From CAZUQP01 sp964484285 (GTDB lineage Bacteria; Pseudomonadota; Gammaproteobacteria; DSM-16500): 8,821 nucleotides of DNA. Both the position numbers and the translations under genes were made by a program. The stretch is from positions 1 through 8,821 of the forward strand of contig CAZAEO010000090.1 of the NCBI GenBank assembly GCA_964484285.1, written 5' to 3'. Positions 1 to 6,518 of the stretch are shown here, one piece after another (within the stretch, counting starts at the first letter, position 1; each line of letters starts with the position of its first letter). The notes beneath the pieces were generated by a model. It had not been told where the DNA came from and did not search any database. It saw nothing but the letters and a program-made list of their open reading frames with translations.

Positions 1-1188
1 CAGCCTATTTCCGACGAGCTTAAGTTGGAAATAGATGAAAATATTTTTTCAGATTATTTTGGAATGCCAAAGGAGGTTGGAAATTTTATCTTGTTGCCAT
101 ATTTTACTTTTTTCGATCTTGCGATCTTGAGTCGTGTGTCAACAAAGTTCAGAGATTTTATTTCAAATGAAATAGATCTTCGTATGACGAACCGATTATT
201 GCAATTTGTTTCAAATTACCACCGTATTGCGAGTAACAATAGATTTTTTGATGAAAAAAAGATGAGAATCGAGAATGTTTCTGCTAAAGACATAGCAGAC
301 AAAATTAAAAATCCATTAACTCATTATTTATATGGTATAAAAGAATCTTTTATTACTACAGTAACACATATAGAAAGATATTATAATCGTTTCGATATAG
401 AGCAGAGTCGACAGATTTATGTCAACGTTTTGCATATCACCCCGTCTAGTCTTTCATTCTTTAGAAATAGTCCAATTCAATACTTATTGGATTGTCCTCC
501 CGCCTGGGTTTTGTTAGGAGAAAAAAATAAAGAAATTATTATCTGGCTGAAGCAAATTCGTCAAGCGTTAGAAGTATATTCATTAACCTCATTTAATAAT
601 CTGGGTGACATAATGCGAGTGATAACTCGTGATGGTTCGCTCATTTATTTAAATAATCCCTATGTTAGGGATTATTTGACAAATTCTGCAAATTGCCCGT
701 TCTATATGACGATATCAAAAAAGAATGAGCGCATGATAGCTTATTTTCTCGATTTAGGATTCATACTCAACAAAAATCATATTCAACGCATAATTAAAGA
801 TATGACGGTATCTTTTATGTTAGAAACGCTACCAAAGCACATTATTAATACACAATTAACCTCGACTTATGGAGCCAGGTGGAATGATAAAACAATTGAA
901 ATTATTGCAAAATTTGAAAATTTTAAAGAATGTCTTTATCAAAAAATATTGAGGGAGCTTGACGATAAAAAACTCTTCAGATTGTTGCAAGCTGCATTAG
1001 ATGAAAATAAAAAAACGCTTCTCAGTAAATTATTTAGTGTAAGTCGTGGAATAGGGTGCATTTTTAAAGATAAAAAATTAAAAAAATCAATTTATACTGT
1101 CTCATCATATTTGTTTTCTTCTAGACAAAATAATCCTGAAGAAACTAAAGAAACAGAAAAGTCATTGCCAAAAATTCAACATATGTGA
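1..1188 (+). CDS. F-box domain protein, 5'-partial; candidate secreted host-directed effector
   Basis: The reading frame is open from base 1, so the gene probably begins outside the window; the first start-type codon inside is a TTG at 25, with no ribosome binding site. Counting from that TTG, residues about 14-53 fit an F-box: a Met-Pro-Lys-Glu-Val opening, then LPYFTFFDLAILSRVSTKF and a following FRDFI. F-boxes bind Skp1 in eukaryotic SCF ubiquitin ligases; bacteria lack SCF, so such proteins in Legionella and relatives are usually injected effectors. The rest (about 330 residues) is mostly helical and unrecognised; the segment with YFLDLGFILNKNH is faintly ankyrin-like. The tail, residues 370-387, has Glu at 372, 373, 376 and 378 within the last 16 residues, matching the placement of the Dot/Icm E-block. 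The gene is visibly more AT-rich than mutM-relA downstream, consistent with acquisition. The F-box call is fairly sure; secretion is inference. Confidence 0.72.
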   Translation, partial: QPISDELKLEIDENIFSDYFGMPKEVGNFILLPYFTFFDLAILSRVSTKFRDFISNEIDLRMTNRLLQFVSNYHRIASNNRFFDEKKMRIENVSAKDIADKIKNPLTHYLYGIKESFITTVTHIERYYNRFDIEQSRQIYVNVLHITPSSLSFFRNSPIQYLLDCPPAWVLLGEKNKEIIIWLKQIRQALEVYSLTSFNNLGDIMRVITRDGSLIYLNNPYVRDYLTNSANCPFYMTISKKNERMIAYFLDLGFILNKNHIQRIIKDMTVSFMLETLPKHIINTQLTSTYGARWNDKTIEIIAKFENFKECLYQKILRELDDKKLFRLLQAALDENKKTLLSKLFSVSRGIGCIFKDKKLKKSIYTVSSYLFSSRQNNPEETKETEKSLPKIQHM

Positions 1189-1194
1189 TTTAAT
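1165..1194 (+). promoter_or_regulatory. Candidate sigma70 promoter for the GIY-YIG/mutM run
   Basis: TTGCCA (1165-1170) and TTTAAT (1189-1194) each match the consensus hexamers at five of six bases and are 18 bases apart. They overlap the end of the F-box gene and lie about 35 bases before the ATG at 1230. Such matches are common in AT-rich DNA, so this is only a candidate. Confidence 0.32.
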
Positions 1195-1229
1195 GTTAAT
1201 CATTTTATGGTCTCCACTGGTGCGACAGA

Positions 1230-1541
1230 ATGAGTGCCGTCGTTTATTGGATTTATATTTTACATTGTAATAACAACAGCTATTACACGGGCTATACAAC
1301 TGATATGACGCGTCGTTATCAGGAGCACGTCAAAGGCACGGCCAAGTGCAAATATACCCGAAGTTTTAAACCAGTTCGTGTCGCACAGTGCTGGCAAGTA
1401 GCTGTTTCTAAAAGTACCGCCATGCGAATTGAAAAATTTATTAAAAAACTATCGAAAAAAGAAAAAGAAGTATTGATTTTAAAGCCGGATAGATTGTTAA
1501 AATTATATCGAGAAAATAATGCCCGAATTACCAGAAGTTGA
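1230..1541 (+). CDS. GIY-YIG nuclease domain protein (YhbQ/UPF0213 type)
   Basis: This 103-residue protein is a stand-alone GIY-YIG domain, the usual size for the YhbQ/UPF0213 family. The GIY half is WIYIL (7-11) and the YIG half YYTGYT (18-23). RRYQEH (28-33) supplies the conserved Arg29 and His33, and RIEKFIKKL (67-75) supplies Glu68, the expected metal-binding glutamate; the tail is Lys-rich. The family is thought to cleave or bind DNA, but the cellular role of these short members is poorly defined. ATG 1230 is the only good start: it places the family's WxYIL motif a few residues in, and the frame closes at a TAA at 1197. The ribosome binding site is weak. The 3' end overlaps mutM by 23 bases, implying one transcript and a possible link to DNA repair. 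Confidence 0.9.
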   Translation: MSAVVYWIYILHCNNNSYYTGYTTDMTRRYQEHVKGTAKCKYTRSFKPVRVAQCWQVAVSKSTAMRIEKFIKKLSKKEKEVLILKPDRLLKLYRENNARITRS

Positions 1542-2334
1542 AACGACCCTGCGCGGTATTGCACCGCACATCAAACAGCAAACTATTACAAACGTCATCG
1601 TCAGACAGCATCAGCTACGCTGGCGGATCCCATCTAATATTCAGCAAATTTTGACGGATGAAATGATCATTCATGTTGAGCGTAGAGGAAAATACTTGTT
1701 ACTTAAAACGCACAACGGTGCAATCATTATTCATCTTGGTATGTCGGGGAATTTACGCGTACTCGCTAAAACACTGCCGCCAAATAAACACGATCACGTT
1801 GATATTATATTTCATAACAAAAAAATATTGCGTTTTGCCGACCCCAGACGTTTCGGCGCGTTTTTGTGGACAGAAGGCAACCCGCATAATCATTCATTAC
1901 TAAAAAATTTAGGCGTTGAACCACTTACTAATCATTTCTCCGGCAAATATCTTTTATCACAAGCACAAGGTAAAACAACACCGATTAAATCGTTTATCAT
2001 GGACAGCAAAATTGTCACGGGAATTGGTAACATTTATGCAGCAGAAGCCTTATTTGAAGCAGGCATTTATCCAGAATCTCCCGCAAAATCACTATCCATA
2101 GAACGGCTGAATGCATTAACAAAAACAAGCAAGAAAATTTTGCGGCATGCAATCAAGCGTGGCGGCACCACATTGAAAGATTTTATTAATAGCAATGGCA
2201 AGCCAGGTTATTTTTCCAGCCAACTTAAAGTATATGGACGCGCTGGATTGCCTTGTGTTACTTGCCAAGCTCCACTACAACTTATGCACATTGGGCAGCG
2301 TAGCACAGTATATTGCGCGCATTGTCAAACGTAA
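1519..2334 (+). CDS. mutM: Formamidopyrimidine-DNA glycosylase (8-oxoguanine glycosylase / AP lyase)
   Basis: MutM (Fpg) removes 8-oxoguanine and formamidopyrimidines and nicks the abasic site by beta,delta-elimination. At 271 residues it has the family's normal length. The N terminus MPELPEVET supplies catalytic Pro2 and Glu3 after Met removal; RGKY (56-59) carries the beta-hairpin Lys58. HLGMSG (72-77) and DPRRFGAF (108-115) carry the Met, Arg and Phe that fill the gap left by the flipped base. The helix-two-turn-helix is at about 151-180, with TGIGNIYAAEALF (167-179). The C-terminal zinc finger has Cys246, Cys249, Cys266 and Cys269, with the expected GQR (259-261) between the pairs. The start is fixed by the need for Pro at position 2. 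All catalytic and zinc residues are present, so the enzyme should be active. It overlaps the GIY-YIG gene, suggesting translational coupling. Confidence 0.98.
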   Translation: MPELPEVETTLRGIAPHIKQQTITNVIVRQHQLRWRIPSNIQQILTDEMIIHVERRGKYLLLKTHNGAIIIHLGMSGNLRVLAKTLPPNKHDHVDIIFHNKKILRFADPRRFGAFLWTEGNPHNHSLLKNLGVEPLTNHFSGKYLLSQAQGKTTPIKSFIMDSKIVTGIGNIYAAEALFEAGIYPESPAKSLSIERLNALTKTSKKILRHAIKRGGTTLKDFINSNGKPGYFSSQLKVYGRAGLPCVTCQAPLQLMHIGQRSTVYCAHCQT

Positions 2335-2351
2335 CAGTATATGCAATTAAC

Positions 2352-2357
2352 AAAGGA
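2352..2357 (+). promoter_or_regulatory. Ribosome binding site for the YqfO-like gene
   Basis: AAAGGA lies nine bases before ATG 2367. It supports that start and independent initiation 32 bases after the mutM stop. Confidence 0.6.
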
Positions 2358-2366
2358 TAAAAAGCG

Positions 2367-2678
2367 ATGTACAAAATCAGCGTATTAATACCATCAAGTC
2401 ATTTAGAAACAGTGAAACATGCCATGTTCGATGCAGGGGCGGGGAGAATAGGCAACTATAAAAATTGCGCGTGGCAAGTGCTAGGCCAAGGAGAGTTTCT
2501 ACCTTTAGAAAACGCACAGCCTTTTATGGGAGAAAAAAACCAATCAACAACAGTGTCAGAGTATTATGTTCAAATGATTTGTTCGCTCGATGTAATTCAT
2601 GCTGTTATCACGGCATTAAAAACAGCTCATCCTTATGAAGAACCTGCTTACGATATTATTAAATTAGAAACTTTTTGA
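2367..2678 (+). CDS. Stand-alone YqfO / NIF3-like domain protein
   Basis: This 103-residue protein matches the short gammaproteobacterial family that corresponds to the YqfO insert domain of NIF3/DUF34 proteins (COG3323-like, CutA1-like fold). Visible landmarks are an initial beta strand MYKISVLIPSSHLE, GAGRIGNY (24-31), WQVLGQGEF (36-44) with a following Leu-Glu-x-x-QPFMG, and a final HPYEEPAYDI (89-98). In related proteins His/Glu residues of the HPYEEPA motif are near metal- or ligand-binding positions, but no reaction is established, so only a structural call is justified. It follows mutM by 32 bases and carries its own AAAGGA ribosome binding site. The length is complete for the family and no defects are seen. 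It is likely cotranscribed with mutM. Confidence 0.88.
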   Translation: MYKISVLIPSSHLETVKHAMFDAGAGRIGNYKNCAWQVLGQGEFLPLENAQPFMGEKNQSTTVSEYYVQMICSLDVIHAVITALKTAHPYEEPAYDIIKLETF

Positions 2679-2679
2679 T

Positions 2680-2784
2680 ATGCAAAAATTCTCGCACCCG
2701 TGGTTCAAAAGAAAAAATCAGCAAGTTGAATTACGTATTCAGCAGAAACTTGATGATTTAATGCGCGCCATACCAAGACATTAA
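2680..2784 (+). CDS. Possible 34-aa basic microprotein, translationally coupled
   Basis: An ATG one base after the TGA of the YqfO-like gene (TGATATG arrangement) opens a 34-codon frame ending in TAA at 2782-2784. The peptide starts MQKFSHPWFKRK and continues with an amphipathic stretch, VELRIQQKLDDLMRAI, ending in Pro-Arg-His. It is basic and has no membrane segment. I do not recognise it. The stop-start spacing matches that of rlmD-relA in this same window, which favours coupled translation, but a 34-codon frame can arise by chance. It may be a real microprotein or the remnant of a longer gene. Confidence 0.35.
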   Translation: MQKFSHPWFKRKNQQVELRIQQKLDDLMRAIPRH

Positions 2785-2829
2785 TAAAATAGGGCCTCTA
2801 GAGTAGAAGATAGTAATCTAGTCAGCTTT

Positions 2830-2858
2830 TTGTTAAAATTCAGCAATCTCAATATGAT
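2830..2858 (+). promoter_or_regulatory. Sigma70-type promoter of rlmD-relA
   Basis: TTGTTA (2830-2835) and TATGAT (2853-2858) are separated by exactly 17 bases, and each is close to consensus (four and five of six matches). The expected transcription start near 2865 gives a leader of about 45 bases before ATG 2911. The surrounding 126-base gap holds no other gene, so this is the natural start of the rlmD-relA transcript. No operator or riboswitch-like fold was seen in the leader. Confidence 0.6.
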
Positions 2859-2910
2859 GCTTTTTCTCTGTACACGACAACCTAAAAACATATGAAATCA
2901 TTGCAATACT

Positions 2911-4224
2911 ATGTCATTTGAACCACTCGAAATTACAATCGAATCCTTAAGTCATGATGGCCGAGGGATTGCCGCTATTGATGGCAAAACCACTTTTGTG
3001 AGTGGTGCGTTGCCACAAGAAAAAGTGCTCTGCAAAATCACCAAAAAACATCGTCGTTACAATGACGCACAAACTGTTAAAGTCATTACGCCTGCACCGA
3101 CACGCACATCACCCGCATGCAAACACTATGGACTATGTGGCGGCTGCAGCATGCAGCACGTTCATATGGATGCACAAATCCAATTTAAACAACACGCTCT
3201 ACTCGAACAATTAAAACACTTTGGTCAAGTCATTCCAGAAAACATCCTGCCGCCTATTTCAAGTCTATCCGATGGGTATCGACGCAAAGCACGTCTAGGC
3301 GTTCGTTATGTAAAAAAGAAAGGCAAACTACTCGTTGGATTTCGTGAAAAACACAGCAATTATCTTGCTGAACTGGAACAATGTACCATCCTTCATCCGA
3401 GCGTTGGCACCCGTCTCATTGCACTTAGCCAATTAATCCACGGTTTGAGCCAATATGAGCATATGCCACAAGTAGAAGTCGCAATCAGCGATGAAGCAAC
3501 TGCTCTCATATTTCGGCACATGACACCATTGACTGAAGCTGACATTGCTGCACTGTGTGAATTTGGCGATACTCATCACATGCATATTTATTTGCAGCCT
3601 AATCCACCCGCGCCTATTCACAAAATATGGCCCAAAGATCAACAGGATTGGTTACGTTATTTTCTGCCTGATTATCAATTAGAAATGCATTTTCATCCGT
3701 TGGATTTCACGCAAGTCAATAGTGAAGTCAATATTCTTATGATTAAACAAGCTTTGCAGCTATTGAATCTGCAACCTACTGATACCGTATTAGATCTTTT
3801 TTGTGGGTTAGGCAATTTCACTCTACCCATTGCGCGTTTTGCCAAAGAGGTGGTTGGCATAGAAGGAAATAGACAAATGGTAGAACGCGCAAGAAAGAAT
3901 GCAGCACATAATCAGATAACAAACGTACAATTTGATATAGCTAATTTGCTGGAACCGTCTAAAACTGCTCATTGGTTGCAAAAACGCTATAATAAAATTC
4001 TACTTGATCCACCGCGTACGGGAGCAAAAGAAATCATTCCATATATTGCGAGTAGCGCCGCACAATCTATTGTTTATGTGTCATGTAATCCTGCAACACT
4101 TGCCCGCGATGCGGGTGATTTAGTTTATAATTATGCCTATAAACTCACACATCTTGGGGTAATTAATATGTTTCCACATACCAGTCACATTGAAGCTATT
4201 GCGCTATTTGAGAAATCACATTGA
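2911..4224 (+). CDS. rlmD: 23S rRNA (uracil-1939-C5)-methyltransferase RlmD
   Basis: RlmD (RumA) transfers a methyl group from S-adenosylmethionine to C5 of U1939 in 23S rRNA. The 437-residue length matches E. coli RlmD. Residues 1-60 form the TRAM RNA-binding domain. Cys70, Cys76, Cys79 and Cys158 are placed as the [4Fe-4S] ligands. The methyltransferase domain shows FTQVN (266-270), SAM-binding VLDLFCGLGNF (293-303), DPPRTG (366-371), the catalytic SCNP with Cys392, and HIEAIALFEK (426-435) with Glu428 as the expected base. ATG 2911 is the only possible start nearby because a TGA in frame lies at 2893; no clear Shine-Dalgarno precedes it. It is the first gene after a good promoter and ends one base before relA, the same gene order as in E. 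coli and Pseudomonas. Confidence 0.97.
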   Translation: MSFEPLEITIESLSHDGRGIAAIDGKTTFVSGALPQEKVLCKITKKHRRYNDAQTVKVITPAPTRTSPACKHYGLCGGCSMQHVHMDAQIQFKQHALLEQLKHFGQVIPENILPPISSLSDGYRRKARLGVRYVKKKGKLLVGFREKHSNYLAELEQCTILHPSVGTRLIALSQLIHGLSQYEHMPQVEVAISDEATALIFRHMTPLTEADIAALCEFGDTHHMHIYLQPNPPAPIHKIWPKDQQDWLRYFLPDYQLEMHFHPLDFTQVNSEVNILMIKQALQLLNLQPTDTVLDLFCGLGNFTLPIARFAKEVVGIEGNRQMVERARKNAAHNQITNVQFDIANLLEPSKTAHWLQKRYNKILLDPPRTGAKEIIPYIASSAAQSIVYVSCNPATLARDAGDLVYNYAYKLTHLGVINMFPHTSHIEAIALFEKSH

Positions 4225-4225
4225 T

Positions 4226-6406
4226 ATGGTCACTGTTAAGCAAAAATTTCCTTATTTAACTGATGATTCACTCGATATTGAATCCTGGCTAACTCAAACC
4301 AAGGAGCAATATCGACTCAATAATATGGATTTACTGCATCAAGCCGCCCAACTGGCACAAACAAACAGCAAAGGTTTCACAACGTTTTATGGTCAGCAAT
4401 GCATCGAGCAAGGCCTGGAAATGGCTGAAATATTACTCGATATGAAACTGGATCAAACAGCCGTAGCCGCTGCCATTATCAGCAGCGCATTACAACATAC
4501 CAGCATATCAATCGACACAGTGAAAGAGGCGCTTGGCGAACCCGTGGCTAAATTAGCAGCTGGCGTGATGCAAATGAACACATTAAACAAGCTACAACTA
4601 CGACAAGACAAAGCCCGAGATACTATTCAGATTGATCGTTTGCGTAAATTATTTTTAGCGATGGCATCAGATATTCGCGTTGTTTTAATTAAACTTGCTG
4701 AACGCACTTGCATCATGCGCGGCATTAAACATGTTAATCCCGCTGAACGTAAACGCATTGCTGAAGAAACAATGGATATTTATGCTCCCCTTGCTAATCG
4801 CCTTGGCATTGGGCAATTAAAATGGGAGCTAGAAGATCATGCTTTTCATTACATCGATCCAGATACTTATAAAACCATTGCCAACTTTCTTGCCGAACGT
4901 CGGATTGACCGAAAGCAGCGAATTGATACAACCATCCACTATTTAAAAGAAGCGCTTGCGACTGCTCACATTAAAGCTGATATAACAGGCAGAGCAAAAC
5001 ATATTTATAGTATTTATCTCAAAACATTGCGCAAAGATCTCGATTATCAACATATCTATGATTACAGCGCCATACGCATTTTAGTACCTAAACTATCTGA
5101 CTGTTATGCTGCGTTAAGTATTGTACATGATTTATTTGAACATGTTGCCGAAGAATTTGATGACTATATTAGTCATCCTAAGCCAAATGGTTATCGCTCA
5201 ATTCATACAGCAGTGATTGGACCTAATGACAAACATCTTGAAATACAGATTCGAACAAGAGACATGCATATCGAAGCAGAACATGGCGTCGCTGCGCATT
5301 GGGTTTATAAAGAAGCTAAAACACCCCAGTCTGGATATGAAACAAAAATTACCTTTTTACGCCAATTGTTAGCATGGCATAAAGAAATAGCGGAACATAG
5401 TTCTACTCAACATAATCACATTCATGAATTCTTAGAAGACAATGTCTATGTTTTTACCCCTATAGGTGACATTATTGATTTACCTCTGGGCGCAACACCG
5501 CTTGATTTTGCCTATCATATTCATAGCGATGTAGGACATCGTTGTCGCGGCGCAAAAATTAAAGGACATATTGTCCCTCTGACTTATCAATTACAAACAG
5601 GCGATCAGGTTGAAATTATTACCACACCGCACGGCACTCCAAGCCGCGATTGGCTAAATAAAGAATTGGGTTATTTAAAAACATCGCGCGCACGCGCCAA
5701 AGTAGCACATTGGTTTAAACAACACGATATCAATCAATCTAGTGAGCCAGGAAAACAGAATCTGGAACGCGAACAACGAAACACAAAGCAAACTGCTACA
5801 GTTGATCTTCCATCTGTTGCAACCATTCATACTAAAAAAATCCCTGACGCCCAGGGCAGCTTACGAGTAGCAGGCATGAGTGATGTATTAACACGTATTG
5901 CAAAATGCTGTAAGCCTATTCCAGGCGATAATATTATTGGATATATTACTCAAGGCCGTGGCATTTCAATTCATCGCCAAAATTGTAATAACCTATCATC
6001 CTATAAAAACCTACATGATAACCGCATGGTGCTTGTTACTTGGGACAATAAAAAATCAGGCGAACAGGATCTACCCGTCATTGATTGGGCATTAGGTTTA
6101 AAATTAGCAGGCAACAAACGCGAGGTTGCTGAAGAAATGCTCCATTTATTAACGGCTACCTTAACTGACGAAGTCACCGCAATTAAACAACTACAAGAAA
6201 ATAATCGCTATGCAGAACTGCAGCAGCGATTGCATAAGCTACACGGTGCGGTTTGTTACTGCGGCACCCCTCGATTAAAAAATGTTATTGTAGCTCTTGA
6301 ATCTGTATTAAAAAGTAATAAAATAGAGAACTTGACTACTCTCCTGGAACAATTGGAGTTTGAGAGTCGTTTACTTCTTAGAGCTTGTTATCCTGAAAAA
6401 TCTTAG
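4226..6406 (+). CDS. relA: RelA-type (p)ppGpp synthetase with C-terminal BarA/GacS-like HPt domain instead of ACT
   Basis: I chose ATG 4226 (726 aa), one base after the rlmD stop, because it begins MVTV like E. coli RelA (MVAV); an ATG at 4190 inside rlmD would add 12 residues. Residues about 20-190 are a hydrolase-like domain whose HD motif is lost (SSALQHTSIS, 86-95), so it should not hydrolyse ppGpp. The synthetase (about 230-365) has RAKHIYSIY (256-264), catalytic Asp279 and Glu339 (LEIQIRT), and the RelA-type EFDD motif (310-313). TGS is about 405-468 with YHIHSDVGHRC (430-440). The zinc-finger-like domain has Cys561, Cys562, His583 and Cys587. After it, residues 618-726 match a BarA/GacS HPt domain: IDWALGLKLAGNK, AEEML, HKLHG (His670 the likely phospho-acceptor) and YCGTPRLK. 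The normal ACT/RRM domain is absent, and the helical linker is short. Synthetase role is secure; phosphorelay coupling is inference. Confidence 0.95.
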   Translation: MVTVKQKFPYLTDDSLDIESWLTQTKEQYRLNNMDLLHQAAQLAQTNSKGFTTFYGQQCIEQGLEMAEILLDMKLDQTAVAAAIISSALQHTSISIDTVKEALGEPVAKLAAGVMQMNTLNKLQLRQDKARDTIQIDRLRKLFLAMASDIRVVLIKLAERTCIMRGIKHVNPAERKRIAEETMDIYAPLANRLGIGQLKWELEDHAFHYIDPDTYKTIANFLAERRIDRKQRIDTTIHYLKEALATAHIKADITGRAKHIYSIYLKTLRKDLDYQHIYDYSAIRILVPKLSDCYAALSIVHDLFEHVAEEFDDYISHPKPNGYRSIHTAVIGPNDKHLEIQIRTRDMHIEAEHGVAAHWVYKEAKTPQSGYETKITFLRQLLAWHKEIAEHSSTQHNHIHEFLEDNVYVFTPIGDIIDLPLGATPLDFAYHIHSDVGHRCRGAKIKGHIVPLTYQLQTGDQVEIITTPHGTPSRDWLNKELGYLKTSRARAKVAHWFKQHDINQSSEPGKQNLEREQRNTKQTATVDLPSVATIHTKKIPDAQGSLRVAGMSDVLTRIAKCCKPIPGDNIIGYITQGRGISIHRQNCNNLSSYKNLHDNRMVLVTWDNKKSGEQDLPVIDWALGLKLAGNKREVAEEMLHLLTATLTDEVTAIKQLQENNRYAELQQRLHKLHGAVCYCGTPRLKNVIVALESVLKSNKIENLTTLLEQLEFESRLLLRACYPEKS
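6077..6403 (+). other. HPt (histidine phosphotransfer) domain encoded at the 3' end of relA
   Basis: This is the segment of relA encoding residues 618-726. It opens with VIDWALGLKLAGNK, the typical start of the BarA/GacS C-terminal domain, continues with an AEEMLHLL helix, and contains HKLHG, the HxxHG form of the HPt active site. The phospho-acceptor His670 codon is at 6233-6235. YCGTPRLKN follows, corresponding to the YSGVPRMKN or YCGVPxL of BarA/GacS, and the final helix is leucine- and glutamate-rich. In hybrid kinases this domain takes phosphate from a receiver aspartate and passes it to a response regulator such as UvrY/GacA/LetA. No receiver or kinase domain is encoded in this window. 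Confidence 0.87.
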
Positions 6407-6455
6407 AGCCTATCGAATTCCCATCCTTCCCTATTGCCTTTAACCTAGCTTTCAG

Positions 6456-6485
6456 CTAACAATAGTAGGTTTCGGCATTTAAAAT
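6456..6485 (+). promoter_or_regulatory. Weak candidate promoter for the POT transporter gene
   Basis: CTAACA (6456-6461) and TAAAAT (6480-6485) are 18 bases apart, with four and five consensus matches. The -10 lies inside the palindrome GCATTT-A-AAATGC (6475-6487). The 112-base gap after relA must hold the promoter unless the transporter is read through from relA, because no terminator separates them. The assignment is tentative. Confidence 0.27.
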
Positions 6486-6507
6486 GCATATTGTGTCCGA
6501 CAAAATT

Positions 6508-6515
6508 AGAGGTGG
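6508..6515 (+). promoter_or_regulatory. Strong ribosome binding site of the POT transporter
   Basis: AGAGGTGG sits three bases before ATG 6519 (four if GAGGTG is taken as the core). It is the best Shine-Dalgarno on the plus strand of this window and fixes the start of the transporter. Confidence 0.7.
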
Positions 6516-6518
6516 TTC

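Noticed and set aside
1319..1564. Minus-strand open frame of 81 codons
   Set aside because: It lies antisense to the GIY-YIG gene and the start of mutM, and its translation resembles no protein family.
2795..2825. CTCTAGAG palindrome as terminator or operator before rlmD
   Set aside because: It is short, has no T-run and is not placed against the promoter elements.
2892..2921. Nine-codon ATG frame overlapping the rlmD start, as a leader peptide
   Set aside because: There is no ribosome binding site, no attenuator hairpins and no run of regulatory codons.
3433..3642. Minus-strand open frame of 69 codons
   Set aside because: It is wholly antisense within rlmD, whose product has clear family motifs.
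4190..4225. Upstream ATG 4190 as the relA start
   Set aside because: It would overlap rlmD by 35 bases and add 12 residues (MKLLRYLRNHID) that have no RelA counterpart; ATG 4226 gives the MVTV start like E. coli MVAV and a tight stop-start junction.
4478..4510. Active ppGpp hydrolase (HD) domain in RelA
   Set aside because: The HD motif region reads SSALQHTSIS, lacking the His-Asp pair and following acidic residues of SpoT/Rel.
6442..6471. AACCTA/TAGGTT and TAGCT-TTC-AGCTA as a terminator after relA
   Set aside because: The arms are only 5-6 bp, the loop is interrupted and no T-run follows.
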